Positions 1 to 9,305 are shown, counted from the stretch's first letter. The stretch is DNA of 45,823 nt from Desulfovibrio sp. (GCA_031276485.1 JAISMY010000040.1:1-45823); one strand, 5' to 3'. Numbers and translations are program-made. The notes: generated by a model not told the origin, from the letters alone.

Positions 1-1
1 C

Positions 2-257
2 ACCGATGAAGGGCTGGAGCTTTTACGTGAGGCTTGCGGAGAAACCCGTGACTTGGCCATGATTGACCTGTTGGCCTCCACCGGCATGAGGGTTGGTGAG
101 CTTGTTCAGCTTACTCGGCAAGACATCAATTTCCACGAACGCTAATGCGTGGTGTTCGGCAAAGGCAACTGCGAGCATGTGGTCTATTTTGACGCCAGAA
201 CCAATATTCACCTGAAAAACTATCTTGACAGCCGAGCCAACGACAACCCTGCCTTGC
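2..257 (+). pseudogene. Tyrosine recombinase (XerC/D or phage integrase type) fragment, inactivated
   Basis: Reading frame 2 gives a piece of the tyrosine-recombinase catalytic domain: a segment matching LLASTGMRVGEL contains the Box I arginine typical of XerC/XerD and phage integrases. An in-frame TAA at 143-145 interrupts the frame, after which recombinase-like sequence resumes (CVVFGKGN, then YLDSRANDNPAL). Homology ends at about 257, where a repeat unit begins, so the Box II HxxR and the nucleophilic tyrosine are absent. The 5' part lies outside the window. Two lesions, a stop codon and a truncation at the repeat, make this a dead gene. It marks an old mobile-element or phage remnant beside the housekeeping block. 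The family is clear from the motif; the subfamily is not. Confidence 0.75.
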
Positions 258-419
258 CAGCAATTCTCATTTTAGACTTTCTTGAGAAAATTTTTCCTCC
301 CGAGCCGATTGAATCGAAAGAATAACGCCCCTTATTCCCACTGAATCGGCGTTTTATCCCACCAGCCGAGGCTGCAAAACCACAGCCAAGGCGACAAGGG
401 GCCATAATGAGAATTGCTG
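258..419. repeat. MITE-like repeat unit 1 with 13-bp terminal inverted repeats
   Basis: The unit begins CAGCAATTCTCAT and ends ATGAGAATTGCTG, a perfect 13-bp inverted pair. Inside, GCCGATT (about 303) and AATCGGC (about 343) form a second inverted pair around a smaller GAATAA/TTATTC stem. It has no coding potential. It begins exactly where the recombinase homology stops. A second, roughly 80 percent identical unit follows after 9 bp. The size (162 bp), the terminal repeats and the lack of an ORF fit a miniature inverted-repeat element, but no target duplication can be defined with certainty. Confidence 0.65.
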
Positions 420-428
420 CTGCCTTGT

Positions 429-579
429 CAGCAATTCTAATCTTAGACTTTTTTGAAAAAATTTTCCCACCTGAGCCGATTGTACCGAAGAAAAAAGTCC
501 ATTATTCCCACAGAATCGGCTTTTTGTCCCGCCGGACAATGCTGCAAAACCACAGCCAGGGCCATAATGAGAATTGCTG
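429..579. repeat. MITE-like repeat unit 2
   Basis: Second copy of the unit at 258-419. It starts CAGCAATTCTAAT and ends ATGAGAATTGCTG, with the same internal GCCGATT/AATCGGC stem, here followed by TTTTT. It differs from unit 1 by substitutions and a 9-bp deletion near the right end. Both units are preceded by CTGCCTTG (249-256 and 420-427), so the pair may be a tandem duplication with a period of about 171 bp. The unit ends 53 bp before the ahbB start and could influence its transcription; nothing in the sequence proves this. Confidence 0.6.
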
Positions 580-632
580 GTCCACGGCAAATTTTTCTTG
601 CAATTTGTCGTTGTTCTGGTAAACAGGGCGAG

Positions 633-1124
633 ATGAGTTCCATGTCTTCCGCGCGCAGTTTTTCTGAGGCCGAGCGGCGCGCGTTGCGTATCATGCAGGA
701 CAACCTGCCCGATTCTCCGGCGCCCTTTGCCGCGGTTGCCGCGGCGGCGGGCATGCAGGAAGAGGAAGTCCTGGCGTTGCTGCGTTCCCTGCGCGAAGAG
801 GGTGTTATTCGTCGTTTCGGGGCCGTGCTCAGACACCGGCAGGCCGGTTACGGCGCCGGCGCCATGGTCGCCTGGAAGGCGGATCGCGCCGGCATTGACG
901 CCGCCGGCGAGCGCATGGCGCGTCATCCTTTGGTTTCCCACTGCTACTGTCGCCCCTCCCCTGTCCCCGACTGGCCTTATGAACTTTTTGCCATGGTGCA
1001 CGGCAGGGATGCGGGCGAGCTGGAACGTACGATACGCGAGCTTGCGCAGGACGCGGCGCTGACGGACTATGTTGTGCTGGAAAGCGCGGCGGAACTGAAG
1101 AAATCGTCTTTAGCCTTTTTTTAG
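633..1124 (+). CDS. ahbB: Siroheme decarboxylase subunit AhbB (Lrp/AsnC-like fold)
   Basis: The 163-residue product is the beta-type subunit of siroheme decarboxylase. With AhbA it removes two acetate carboxyl groups from siroheme to make 12,18-didecarboxysiroheme in the alternative heme pathway of sulfate reducers and archaea. An N-terminal winged-helix (about residues 8-60) is followed by an AsnC-like ligand domain. Visible family signatures are [30 protein letters not shown] and the C-terminal ELKKSS segment, which point to AhbB rather than AhbA. ATG at 633 follows AGGGCG; ATG at 642 in the same frame is an alternative. hemL follows after 10 nt, so the two are very likely co-transcribed, coupling early tetrapyrrole supply to the late branch. 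AhbA, AhbC and AhbD are not in this window. Function is by family. Confidence 0.85.
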   Translation: MSSMSSARSFSEAERRALRIMQDNLPDSPAPFAAVAAAAGMQEEEVLALLRSLREEGVIRRFGAVLRHRQAGYGAGAMVAWKADRAGIDAAGERMARHPLVSHCYCRPSPVPDWPYELFAMVHGRDAGELERTIRELAQDAALTDYVVLESAAELKKSSLAFF

Positions 1125-1134
1125 GGAACTTCCG

Positions 1135-2406
1135 ATGACGTTTGCATCGACGGAACTTTTCCGCAGGGCGCAGGAATACATGCCGGGGGGAGTGAACAGC
1201 CCGGTGCGCGCCTGTCTGGCCGTGGGCACGGAACCGCTGTTTATCGACCACGCGCGGGGGAGCAGAATTTACAGCGTAGACGGCGGCGAGTATGTGGATT
1301 TTGTCCTGTCCTGGGGCCCCATGCTGCTCGGCCACGCGCATCCCGCCGTCACCGCCGCCGTGTGCGAAGCGGCCGGGCGGGGAGCGAGTTTCGGCGCGCC
1401 CTGTCCCGACGAGCTGTATCTGGCGCAACTGTTGGTCGCCGCCTTGCCGGCCGTGGAAATGGTCCGCATGGTCAATTCCGGCACTGAGGCGGCCATGAGC
1501 GCCTTGCGTCTGGCCCGCGCCTGTACCGGCCGCTCCGCTTTTCTTAAATTTACCGGCTGTTACCACGGGCATGCGGATCCTTTTCTGGCGGCGGCCGGGT
1601 CCGGGGTCGCCTCCCTGTCCCTGCCCGGCACGCCCGGCGTCCCGCCCGGCGTTGTCGCCGACACGCTGCTCTGCGCATATAACGACCTGCAGGGCGCGGA
1701 ACGCCTGTTCGCGGCAAGAGGGCGTGATATTGCCGCCGTTATCGTCGAACCCGCAGCCGCCAATATGGGTCTGGTCCTTCCCGCTCCCGGATTTTTGCAA
1801 GGCTTGCGCGCTCTGTGTACGCGCAACGGCAGCCTGCTCATTTTCGACGAGGTGATCACCGGCTTCCGGGTTGCTTACGGCGGAGCGCAGACCCGTTTCG
1901 GCATTCAGCCCGACCTCACCGTCCTGGGCAAAATTATCGGCGGCGGACTGCCGGTGGGCGCGTACGGCGGCAAAGCCGAGTATATGCGGCGCATCGCTCC
2001 GGCCGGCGACGTCTACCAGGCCGGGACCCTTTCCGGCAATCCCGCGGCGTCCGCCGCCGGGCGGGCGATGCTGGAAACGCTGCAAGGCTGCGCTTACGAG
2101 GCTCTTGAGCAGCGCGTGGAAGGGTTCTGCCGCGAACTGGAAAACCTGTTTGCCGCCAAGGGATTGCCGGTCTGCATCAACCGCTGCGCGTCCATGTTCG
2201 CGTTGTTTTTTACGGAAGGGCCGGTGCGTGATTTTGCCGGAGCCGCAGCGGCGGATGCCGGGCGTTGGGCGCGTTTTTACCGCTTCATGCGCGGCAGGGG
2301 GTTTTACCTTGCCCCGTCGGCGTTTGAAACGGCCATGGTTTCCTTTGCGCACACCGACGGGGAGTTCGCGGCTTTTGTCGATGCGGCGCGGGACTTTGCG
2401 GGTTGA
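1135..2406 (+). CDS. hemL: Glutamate-1-semialdehyde 2,1-aminomutase
   Basis: This 423-residue PLP enzyme converts glutamate-1-semialdehyde to 5-aminolevulinate in the C5 tetrapyrrole pathway. It has the class-III aminotransferase fold: the N-terminal [10 protein letters not shown] signature, NSGTEA phosphate contacts near residue 117, a YHGH loop, [10 protein letters not shown] at about 240-249, and the Schiff-base lysine at residue 266 in [12 protein letters not shown]. Length matches the family (about 425). It begins 10 nt after ahbB with GGGAACT upstream and is the second gene of a tetrapyrrole operon. The pairing with ahbB suggests that 5-aminolevulinate made here feeds siroheme and, through the Ahb pathway, heme. 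Nothing unusual is seen. Confidence 0.97.
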   Translation: MTFASTELFRRAQEYMPGGVNSPVRACLAVGTEPLFIDHARGSRIYSVDGGEYVDFVLSWGPMLLGHAHPAVTAAVCEAAGRGASFGAPCPDELYLAQLLVAALPAVEMVRMVNSGTEAAMSALRLARACTGRSAFLKFTGCYHGHADPFLAAAGSGVASLSLPGTPGVPPGVVADTLLCAYNDLQGAERLFAARGRDIAAVIVEPAAANMGLVLPAPGFLQGLRALCTRNGSLLIFDEVITGFRVAYGGAQTRFGIQPDLTVLGKIIGGGLPVGAYGGKAEYMRRIAPAGDVYQAGTLSGNPAASAAGRAMLETLQGCAYEALEQRVEGFCRELENLFAAKGLPVCINRCASMFALFFTEGPVRDFAGAAAADAGRWARFYRFMRGRGFYLAPSAFETAMVSFAHTDGEFAAFVDAARDFAG

Positions 2407-2463
2407 GCGACCGCGCTGCGGCGCGGGCCGGAGGTCGATGCTTTCTCAAAACAGGAGGGCTTC

Positions 2464-2949
2464 ATGCGTGTCGCGCCATTGGTGCTGCTGGCGGTTTTGC
2501 TTGTGGGCTGCGCCTCGGACGGTTCTTTAAAAAATCCTTTTTCCTCTGACGGCGGGGAAGCGGCCCCGGCTCCGGAAAGTTATTACAGTGAATTTCCCGA
2601 CATCCCCATACCGAGTGAAATGAGTGAAGCGCGCGGCGATACCTTTATAACTTTCGCGCCTTCCGGACTGAAGTGCGGAGTGCAGCGTTTCAGCGGGCGC
2701 GTGGAGCTTGTGTCGCTGATGAACACCATGCGCCGCAATATGGCTTCCAACGGGTGGGCCTTGCGTTCGTTGTTGCGCGCCGCGGAATCTGTGCTGGTTT
2801 TTGAAAAGACGGACCGCCTGGCCGCGATGCAGATTACGGACGGGCTGATCAACACGGACATGCGCATTTTTGTGACCTCGCGCCTTGAAGGCGACACTCC
2901 GCCCGCGCTTGCCGGTCATGCGGACGGCATCGGGCCTCTGGCGCGATGA
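2464..2949 (+). CDS. Predicted lipoprotein of unknown function
   Basis: The 161-residue product has a type-II signal peptide: basic start, hydrophobic core of about 12 residues and the lipobox LLVGC with the acylated cysteine at residue 16. The mature part has a short disordered linker (to about residue 45), then a compact alpha/beta domain with a GWALRSLLRA segment and a strand ending VLVFEKTD. I do not recognise a named family. A strong AGGAGGG lies 6 nt before ATG. Its stop overlaps the coaBC start (ATGA), so the two are translationally coupled. The stretch 2407-2463 separates it from hemL. Outer-membrane or periplasmic-face location is inferred only from the lipobox. Confidence 0.85.
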   Translation: MRVAPLVLLAVLLVGCASDGSLKNPFSSDGGEAAPAPESYYSEFPDIPIPSEMSEARGDTFITFAPSGLKCGVQRFSGRVELVSLMNTMRRNMASNGWALRSLLRAAESVLVFEKTDRLAAMQITDGLINTDMRIFVTSRLEGDTPPALAGHADGIGPLAR

Positions 2950-4157
2950 ATACGCTGCTGCCGGGCTGCGCCTTGCGCAACAGGCGTCTGCACCTGGGTG
3001 TATGCGGTTCGGCGGCCGCATACAAGGCCGTGGAGGTCATGCGCATGCTGCAGCGCAGCGGCGTGTCGGTCGGGGTTTGCCTGACCGAGGCCGCGCAGCG
3101 CTTTATCAGCCCCTTGACTTTTGCGGCGCTGGAGGCTTCACCTGTCTATACGCGTTTTTTTGCGGACGATGAAGGCGTGTTTGCGCATCTTGAGCCGGGG
3201 GGCTGCGCGCACGCGATGCTGATTGCGCCGGCGGGGGCGGCGACCCTCGCGCGCCTGGCCGGGGGCAGCGCAGATACCCTGCTTGCGGCCCAGGCATTGG
3301 CCTTTGACGGTCCGCTGCTCCTTGCGCCGGCCATGAACCCGCGCATGTGGGCGCATCCGGCGACACGGCGCAACATGGAGATTTTGCTGGAACGCGGGGC
3401 GCGTTGCATTCGGCCCGCCGACGGGCGCGCGGCCTGCGGCGATACAGGCGAAGGCAAGCTGGCGCCGGTTCCGGAGATCGTCTTTGCCGCCGCAGCCGCT
3501 TTGCTGCCGCAGGATTGGGCAGGGCGGCGCGTCCTTCTCACCCTTGGGCCGACCCGCGAACGCTGGGACGACGTGCGCTACTGGAGCAATCCTTCCACCG
3601 GCCGTATGGGCGCGGCGCTCGCCTGCGCAGCCGCCTTGCGCGGCGCGGCGGTCAGCGCCGTCGCCGGCCCCGGCGTACCCGCTTTGCCCGCCCCTGTGCG
3701 GCGCATAGACGTGGTGTCGGCCGAAGACATGCTTGCCGCGGCCCTTGAAGTCTGGCCCCATGCCGATACAGGCATCTTTGCCGCGGCGGTGGCTGATTTT
3801 GCTCCAACGCCGTACGGCGCCGGCAAATTCAAAAAATCCGGAGCTGCTTCTTTAAGCGTTGATTTTACCCGCAACCCGGATATTCTCGGCGAACTCGGCA
3901 AACTTGCCCGCCCGGAGCAGAAAATCCTCGGGTTCGCCGCCGAGAGCGAGAATCTTGAGGCCAATGCGCGGGGCAAGCTGCGGGCCAAAAAGATGCATCT
4001 TACGGCGGCCAACTTGCTGGGTCGGCCTGATTCCGGTTTCGGCGGAGACAAAAATACCCTTTATGTGGTCGACTGTCGCGGACGCGAGGAACATTGGCAG
4101 GCCATGAGCAAGGCGGACGCTGCCTGGAGGCTGCTGGATTGGCTGTCAACGCTCTGA
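2946..4157 (+). CDS. coaBC: Bifunctional phosphopantothenoylcysteine decarboxylase / phosphopantothenate-cysteine ligase
   Basis: This 403-residue fusion performs two steps of coenzyme A synthesis: joining cysteine to 4'-phosphopantothenate (CoaB half) and decarboxylating the product (CoaC half). The flavin-binding CoaC domain spans about residues 1-180, with the PAMNPRMW motif near 129-136 carrying the conserved Asn, and ACGDTGEGKLAP containing the substrate-clamp cysteine. The CoaB domain (about 190-403) shows LTLGPTRERWDDVRYWSN, STGRMG, the AAAVADFAP strand and KFKKSG. DDVRYW replaces the commoner DPVR-I-T, a mild variant. ATG overlaps the upstream lipoprotein stop. Length is typical. Confidence 0.96.
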   Translation: MNTLLPGCALRNRRLHLGVCGSAAAYKAVEVMRMLQRSGVSVGVCLTEAAQRFISPLTFAALEASPVYTRFFADDEGVFAHLEPGGCAHAMLIAPAGAATLARLAGGSADTLLAAQALAFDGPLLLAPAMNPRMWAHPATRRNMEILLERGARCIRPADGRAACGDTGEGKLAPVPEIVFAAAAALLPQDWAGRRVLLTLGPTRERWDDVRYWSNPSTGRMGAALACAAALRGAAVSAVAGPGVPALPAPVRRIDVVSAEDMLAAALEVWPHADTGIFAAAVADFAPTPYGAGKFKKSGAASLSVDFTRNPDILGELGKLARPEQKILGFAAESENLEANARGKLRAKKMHLTAANLLGRPDSGFGGDKNTLYVVDCRGREEHWQAMSKADAAWRLLDWLSTL

Positions 4158-5278
4158 CTCTTGCCGCCTGCCTGCGGCCCTGGCGCGGTGCCGGGATCTA
4201 CGTTCTGTTGCGCGACGCCTGCGCCGGCGCGCCGGGTTACGACATGGCCGACGCGGCCGATGCCGGGCAGGCGGATCTCTGTTCTCAAGCTTTTACCCAA
4301 GGCAAGACGGGCGCAGGCGGCGCGGAAAGCGGCCGCCGGCCGCCGTATCGGGAAGCCGGCCGTTCGTATCGCGCTGATGCGCCAGCCGGGGGCGGAGCCG
4401 GCCGCGTTGCGCGTGAGGCGTACATTCCCGGTTCAACAGCGGCGCCTACTGCTGCAGGGATTCGCGGCGCGGCGCGCCGGGCAGGCGTAGAGACCTCCGG
4501 CAGCGGGCAAGATGCGGTCTTTGCCGCGCAGGGCGCGTACAGAAACGCCGCAGACGAGGCGGATGCGGGTGGGGACTCCGCAGCCCCGGCGGCCGGCGTC
4601 CGGGAAGTTGCCGTAAACTTTACTTCTGCGTCTTTTGCGGCCGGCGCCCTGCCGACTGCCGCGCAATTCTCCGCCCCCTGGCGCGCCCTGCTGGAAAAAA
4701 CGCAGCCGGCGCCCCTGGTCTGGACTTATGAGGAACTGGGGTGCGATTTACAGGGAACTCCCTCCGCACAGCGCTCGCACTGCCTGAAGGCGCTGATTGC
4801 CGAACTGCGCCTGCCTAGAGGCTCCAGCGCCTTCTGGCCGCTCTGCCTGCCTTCGCCCGCCGCCGGTACCGGCACCGCGGCAGGCGCAGACGAAGTGAAG
4901 AACGCAGTGCGCGAGGGTGAAGTCCTGTCCGCGAGAACGGCAGGTGAAGGTGTCGACGTATGCGCGGAATTTGTAGCAGGCGTGGGTCTGCTCGGCGCGG
5001 GAGCGGTCTTGTATTTCGGAACCGCTGCCGTGTTGCGCTCCGGTTTTGCCTTGACAATACGCACGCCGTATACGCAGCAGATGGCAGGGGGGATTCAGCA
5101 TATTCTTCTGCCCGCCCTGTCCGTTCTTGCCGAAGGCGCGGAACAGGCGGAAAAAGCTGTGACCTACCTGCGGTCCGTACTGACGGATCACCCCCTGCTC
5201 CGCGCGCGGGCAGCGAAAGGCCGACCCCTTTATTCCGCCCTGTTGAGCGCGCAGGCGACGCAAGGCAAGCCCGATTGA
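4139..5278 (+). CDS. Uncharacterised protein with a low-complexity middle
   Basis: I do not recognise a family for this roughly 379-residue protein. TTG at 4139 is chosen because GGAGG lies 8 nt upstream; an in-frame TTG at 4094 would overlap coaBC further. Three parts are visible: an N-terminal part ending RGAGIYVLLRDACAG, a long Gly/Ala/Arg-rich low-complexity region, and a more ordered C-terminal half starting near WTYEELGCDLQGTPSAQR and containing LPRGSSAFWPLCLP and a hydrophobic stretch around VGLLGAGAVLYFG. It overlaps the 3' end of coaBC by 19 nt, so translational coupling is likely. Tryptophan, tyrosine and phenylalanine are concentrated in the C-terminal half, which looks like a real protein rather than a shadow frame. 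No enzyme motif was found. Confidence 0.6.
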   Translation: MAVNALTLAACLRPWRGAGIYVLLRDACAGAPGYDMADAADAGQADLCSQAFTQGKTGAGGAESGRRPPYREAGRSYRADAPAGGGAGRVAREAYIPGSTAAPTAAGIRGAARRAGVETSGSGQDAVFAAQGAYRNAADEADAGGDSAAPAAGVREVAVNFTSASFAAGALPTAAQFSAPWRALLEKTQPAPLVWTYEELGCDLQGTPSAQRSHCLKALIAELRLPRGSSAFWPLCLPSPAAGTGTAAGADEVKNAVREGEVLSARTAGEGVDVCAEFVAGVGLLGAGAVLYFGTAAVLRSGFALTIRTPYTQQMAGGIQHILLPALSVLAEGAEQAEKAVTYLRSVLTDHPLLRARAAKGRPLYSALLSAQATQGKPD

Positions 5279-5295
5279 CGGCGGGAGCCGCGACC

Positions 5296-6375
5296 ATGCG
5301 CATACTTGTCACCGGAGCAGCCGGGTTTATCGGCCACCATCTGTGTTTGCGTTTTTGCCGGGACGCGCACAGCGTCGTCGGCATCGACAACCTCAACGAC
5401 TACTATAGTCCGGCATTGAAGGAAGCGCGTCTGGCCCGTATGGACGGCATTTCCGGCTTTCGTTTTCAGCGTATGGATATCTGTGACGAGGACGCCGTCT
5501 TCACGCTGTTTGCCCGCGAGCGTTTCACCCATGTCGTACACATGGCCGCCCAGGCAGGCGTCCGCTACAGCCTGGAAAAGCCTTCGGCTTACGCGCGCAG
5601 CAACCTTTACGGCTTTACCGTGATCCTTGAAGCCTGCCGGCGCAACGGGATTGAACACCTGCTCTTTGCCTCTTCCAGTTCGGTATACGGCATGAACGCG
5701 CGGCTCCCCTTTTCCGCAGAAGCAGGCGCCGATCACCCGGTGAGCCTGTATGCGGCCACAAAACGCAGCAACGAACTGTGCGCGCACAGCTACAGCAGCC
5801 TTTTCGGTCTTCCGGTCACCGGATTACGTTTTTTTACGGTGTACGGTCCCTGGGGCCGGCCGGATATGGCCCTGTTTATTTTTACGCGCGCAATACTTGA
5901 AGGAAGGCCGATTCAACTTTTCAACATGGGCAGGCAACGGCGGGACTTTACCTATATCGACGATGCCGCGGACGCGGCAGCGGCCTTGCCGGCTCTGCCG
6001 CCGCGCCCGGACGCGGCACTGCGCCTCCCGACCTGCTCCGGCCCGCCGGACGCGACACCTGCTGCGGATACTCCGGACCCGCCGGCCCGAACAGGTGAGC
6101 CGGACCCGTCGCGCAGCACTGCCCCTTTCCGCATTTACAACATCGGTGCCGGTTGCCCTACCCCTCTGGCCGAACTCGTTGCGGCGCTCGAAGACAGCCT
6201 GGGACGCCGGGCCGTTGTGGAACTGCAACCGCGCAGACCCGGTGATGTCGATGACACGTGGGCCGACTGTGCGCCCTTGCGCGACGCCATAGCCTTTGCG
6301 CCGCGAACGTCGCTCAAAGAAGGCGTAGCCGCCTTTGTCGCCTGGTATAAGGAATATTACGGCAAGCGAGGCTGA
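5296..6375 (+). CDS. NAD-dependent sugar-nucleotide epimerase, UDP-glucuronate 4-epimerase type
   Basis: The 359-residue product is an extended short-chain dehydrogenase: TGAAGFIG nucleotide-binding loop at residues 7-14, GIDNLNDYYSPALKEAR typical of the UDP-glucuronate (LspL/Cap1J) branch, HMAAQAGVRYSLE, the SSSSVYG strand, and the YAATK catalytic Tyr/Lys. C-terminal signatures RRDFTYIDD, YNIGAG and RPGDVDDTWAD agree. Between RDFTYIDD and YNIG sits a Pro/Asp/Thr-rich insert of about 50 residues, longer than usual, probably a surface loop. It would interconvert UDP-glucuronate and UDP-galacturonate for envelope glycans. It starts 17 nt after the upstream unknown gene, with GGGAG before ATG. 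parS1 lies 25 bp beyond the stop. Confidence 0.88.
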   Translation: MRILVTGAAGFIGHHLCLRFCRDAHSVVGIDNLNDYYSPALKEARLARMDGISGFRFQRMDICDEDAVFTLFARERFTHVVHMAAQAGVRYSLEKPSAYARSNLYGFTVILEACRRNGIEHLLFASSSSVYGMNARLPFSAEAGADHPVSLYAATKRSNELCAHSYSSLFGLPVTGLRFFTVYGPWGRPDMALFIFTRAILEGRPIQLFNMGRQRRDFTYIDDAADAAAALPALPPRPDAALRLPTCSGPPDATPAADTPDPPARTGEPDPSRSTAPFRIYNIGAGCPTPLAELVAALEDSLGRRAVVELQPRRPGDVDDTWADCAPLRDAIAFAPRTSLKEGVAAFVAWYKEYYGKRG

Positions 6376-6400
6376 ACGGGCAGATGACAGGCCATTGCGA

Positions 6401-6416
6401 TGTTTCACGTGGAACA
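6401..6416. promoter_or_regulatory. parS: parS centromere site 1
   Basis: TGTTTCACGTGGAACA matches the bacterial ParB/Spo0J consensus (TGTTNCACGTGAAACA, read on either strand) with the invariant CACGTG core. It lies between the epimerase stop (6375) and the glycosyltransferase start (6469). An identical 16-mer occurs 2.1 kb downstream, beside parA. ParB loads here as a CTP-dependent clamp in other bacteria. Confidence 0.93.
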
Positions 6417-6468
6417 GAATGGGCAAACTCATTTTTCCGGCCGCCGCTTACCGGCATTATCGAGAGTC

Positions 6469-7284
6469 ATGCCGAAGAGAATATTTACTTTTTGGGAACC
6501 GCGAGAAAAAATTCCGGGCTACCTCACGTTGTGTATGCAGACGTGGAGCAAATTTTTGCCTGACTATGAAATTGTTGTTCTGGATTACGCAAACCTTGAG
6601 CAATGGCTCGGCAAGGATTGCTTTGATAAGAGCCTGTACACAAATTTCCCGCTTCCCAAGCAGGCGGACGCAATACGTTGTGCTGTGCTGCGGCGTTGGG
6701 GCGGTGTATGGTTTGATACCGACACCATCGTGACTTCGGAAAAAATTCGGGATCTGTTGCGCTCAGATGCTGAATTCACTTTGCTCGGCACCCATATAGG
6801 ATTCATTGTCGCGAGAAAAAATGCGGCCATCCTTCGTATTTGGGAAAAAAATTTACAAATGAAGATCCGTTTGTATAAATACTATAAAAAATACCTTTGG
6901 TTTAGTGGCCGTTTTCCAAGATTTCCCCTGACGCGATATATGGAACGCTGGAATTTTTTAGGCAATTCCATACTTAAACAGCCGTTGTTTCACGCAAACG
7001 CGCATGCCTTCAAGTCAATAGATAAGAGTGCCGTCAATGCTTTTCCCGAACTCGGCAGATACTCGGAACGCACCGGCCTGGAAGAGAATTATGCAGACTT
7101 CTACTTCGGAGATCATCCAATTGATGCAGCCGCCAACAACGGCGGACTTATCTGCCTTCACAACTCATGGACGCCGGAACGATATAAGGCAATGAATGCG
7201 GCGGAGTTCCTGCGTCAAAAAAACACGCTGTCCAATACCTTGAGAGGCCTTTTGGCGCAGCAGACTTCCTGTTCCACGAGATGA
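6469..7284 (+). CDS. Glycosyltransferase of the DXD sugar-binding (Gly_transf_sug / capsular) family
   Basis: The 271-residue product begins MPKRIFTFWEP, as in capsular and mannosyl transferases of the Gly_transf_sug group. LPKQADAIRCAVLRRWGGVWFDTDTIV contains the hallmark A-D-x-R region and the metal-binding DTD (DXD) triad. A basic, tyrosine-rich stretch near residues 130-160 could contact membrane. The upstream in-frame ATG at 6402 falls inside parS1 and is rejected; ATG 6469 has GAGAG just upstream. The gene is visibly more AT-rich than its neighbours and uses many AAA/ATA/TTT codons, which suggests horizontal acquisition. It overlaps the next gene by 4 nt (ATGA), so the two form a cassette. 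Donor and acceptor cannot be deduced. Confidence 0.8.
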   Translation: MPKRIFTFWEPREKIPGYLTLCMQTWSKFLPDYEIVVLDYANLEQWLGKDCFDKSLYTNFPLPKQADAIRCAVLRRWGGVWFDTDTIVTSEKIRDLLRSDAEFTLLGTHIGFIVARKNAAILRIWEKNLQMKIRLYKYYKKYLWFSGRFPRFPLTRYMERWNFLGNSILKQPLFHANAHAFKSIDKSAVNAFPELGRYSERTGLEENYADFYFGDHPIDAAANNGGLICLHNSWTPERYKAMNAAEFLRQKNTLSNTLRGLLAQQTSCSTR

Positions 7285-8108
7285 CCATGCTTAAAAAATT
7301 GTTCGACTATCTTGGCGGCCGCGTTATTTTTGCCGAAATTCCCAAAAACGCGCCGGCCGGAAATGACGACATGTGGGAAGAATTCATGGCCTGTTTTCAG
7401 AACCGTCCTCCAATTTCTTTCTGGTGGCGTGATGATGACGTCGGCGGCGAGGGACGGAATTTTCTACGCCGTTTGCTGAATGAACAACGCCTTGGAATGA
7501 TGCTCGCTCTGCTCGCCAAATACGACATCCCGGCGGTTTTCGCAATTACTCCCTACAATTTGCTGCCGCGGGGCGCCGGTCAAGTCGCGTTACTCAAAAA
7601 ATACAGCGCTTACCTTGCCGTACACGGCATAAGCCATAAAAACAATGCCGGCTCGGACGTCAGTCCGAGTGAATTTCCTGACGGCTGCGATGTGGAGGCA
7701 TCGGCAAGCGCTGTCCTGAAACATATAAGAGAACTGGCGGATATTTTCGGCGACAGGCTGCTGCCCGTTTTTGTGCCGCCATGGAACAACATGGACGAGC
7801 GGCTTAAAGAAAAGCTGCCTGCCTGCGGCATCACGGTCGTATCAGCATTCAACAATGCCGGCACAGCCGGACGCAGCGTATGGAATGCCGACATAGATTT
7901 GATTGATTGGAAGATTAGGAACTTGCGTGATCCGCGGGACATTCTCAGAGATATTGTGAGACTCTTGGGGAATGAAGAAGTCCGCAGCATAGGAATGATG
8001 AATCATTACAAGCTGCTCGGCGCCAAAGGTGCAGCCTTTTTTGACAAGCTGTTTTGCCGGACAAAGCAATGCCCGTCAGTTACATGGACATTGCCGGGCT
8101 TGTTGTGA
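7281..8108 (+). CDS. Polysaccharide-deacetylase-like protein (NodB-type barrel)
   Basis: The 275-residue protein has the motif order of the polysaccharide deacetylase fold: SFWWRDDDVG (metal and general-base aspartates, residues about 47-56), AVHGISHKN carrying two histidines spaced as in motif 2, and FVPPWNNMD as motif 3. Near the end is MMNHYKLLG, resembling the terminal histidine motif. It probably removes acetyl groups from a surface polysaccharide made with the preceding transferase. There is no signal peptide, so it would act in the cytoplasm or with a membrane complex. ATG at 7281 overlaps the previous stop; ATG at 7287 is equally possible. AT-richer composition is shared with the preceding gene. 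Confidence 0.75.
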   Translation: MTMLKKLFDYLGGRVIFAEIPKNAPAGNDDMWEEFMACFQNRPPISFWWRDDDVGGEGRNFLRRLLNEQRLGMMLALLAKYDIPAVFAITPYNLLPRGAGQVALLKKYSAYLAVHGISHKNNAGSDVSPSEFPDGCDVEASASAVLKHIRELADIFGDRLLPVFVPPWNNMDERLKEKLPACGITVVSAFNNAGTAGRSVWNADIDLIDWKIRNLRDPRDILRDIVRLLGNEEVRSIGMMNHYKLLGAKGAAFFDKLFCRTKQCPSVTWTLPGLL

Positions 8109-8298
8109 ATGGAGGTAAACAGAGGCCGGCATCGCGCTAACTTTTTATTGGATCGCTTCACTAACCGGCCCATGCGCCGGCAAGCGACTGAAACACCCCC
8201 CCCCATGTCAGTTGACTTACGGCCAGTGACATGCTTGTACGGGCGATGCTCAGGGAAACGCTGATTTATTTTTTTAAAAGACCTCAAGTCGGCTTCCC

Positions 8299-8350
8299 GC
8301 TTCGCTCAGAATGACAAAAACGTAGTCATTCTGAGCCGGCGCGCAGCGAA
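8299..8350. repeat. Inverted-repeat element (TTCGCTCAGAATGAC type)
   Basis: GCTTCGCTCAGAATGAC (8299-8315) is followed after 9 bp by GTCATTCTGAGC (8325-8336) and GCAGCGAAG (8342-8350), which complete an interrupted hairpin. The motif resembles the widespread intergenic palindromes carrying CATTCTGAGC-GAAGCGAAGAATC in many bacterial genomes. It could act as a bidirectional terminator between the glycan cassette and parAB, but lacks a clear U-tract. Confidence 0.55.
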
Positions 8351-8453
8351 GGTGAAGAATCCGTCTTCATGTATTTGCCTGTCCTGTATAATTCCGCGTT
8401 TCCCTGCGAAATTACGCTTTCGCACACTTGACGCCCATCGTTTCTTCAGTTAG

Positions 8454-9305
<852 letters not shown>

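Noticed and set aside
829-2352. Long minus-strand open frame across ahbB and hemL
   Set aside because: It is a GC-rich shadow of two well-supported plus-strand genes, with Arg/Gly/His-biased composition and no recognisable domain.
7269-7284. Possible third parS (TGTTCCACGAGATGAC)
   Set aside because: Only the left half matches; the CACGTG core is broken, so ParB binding is unlikely.
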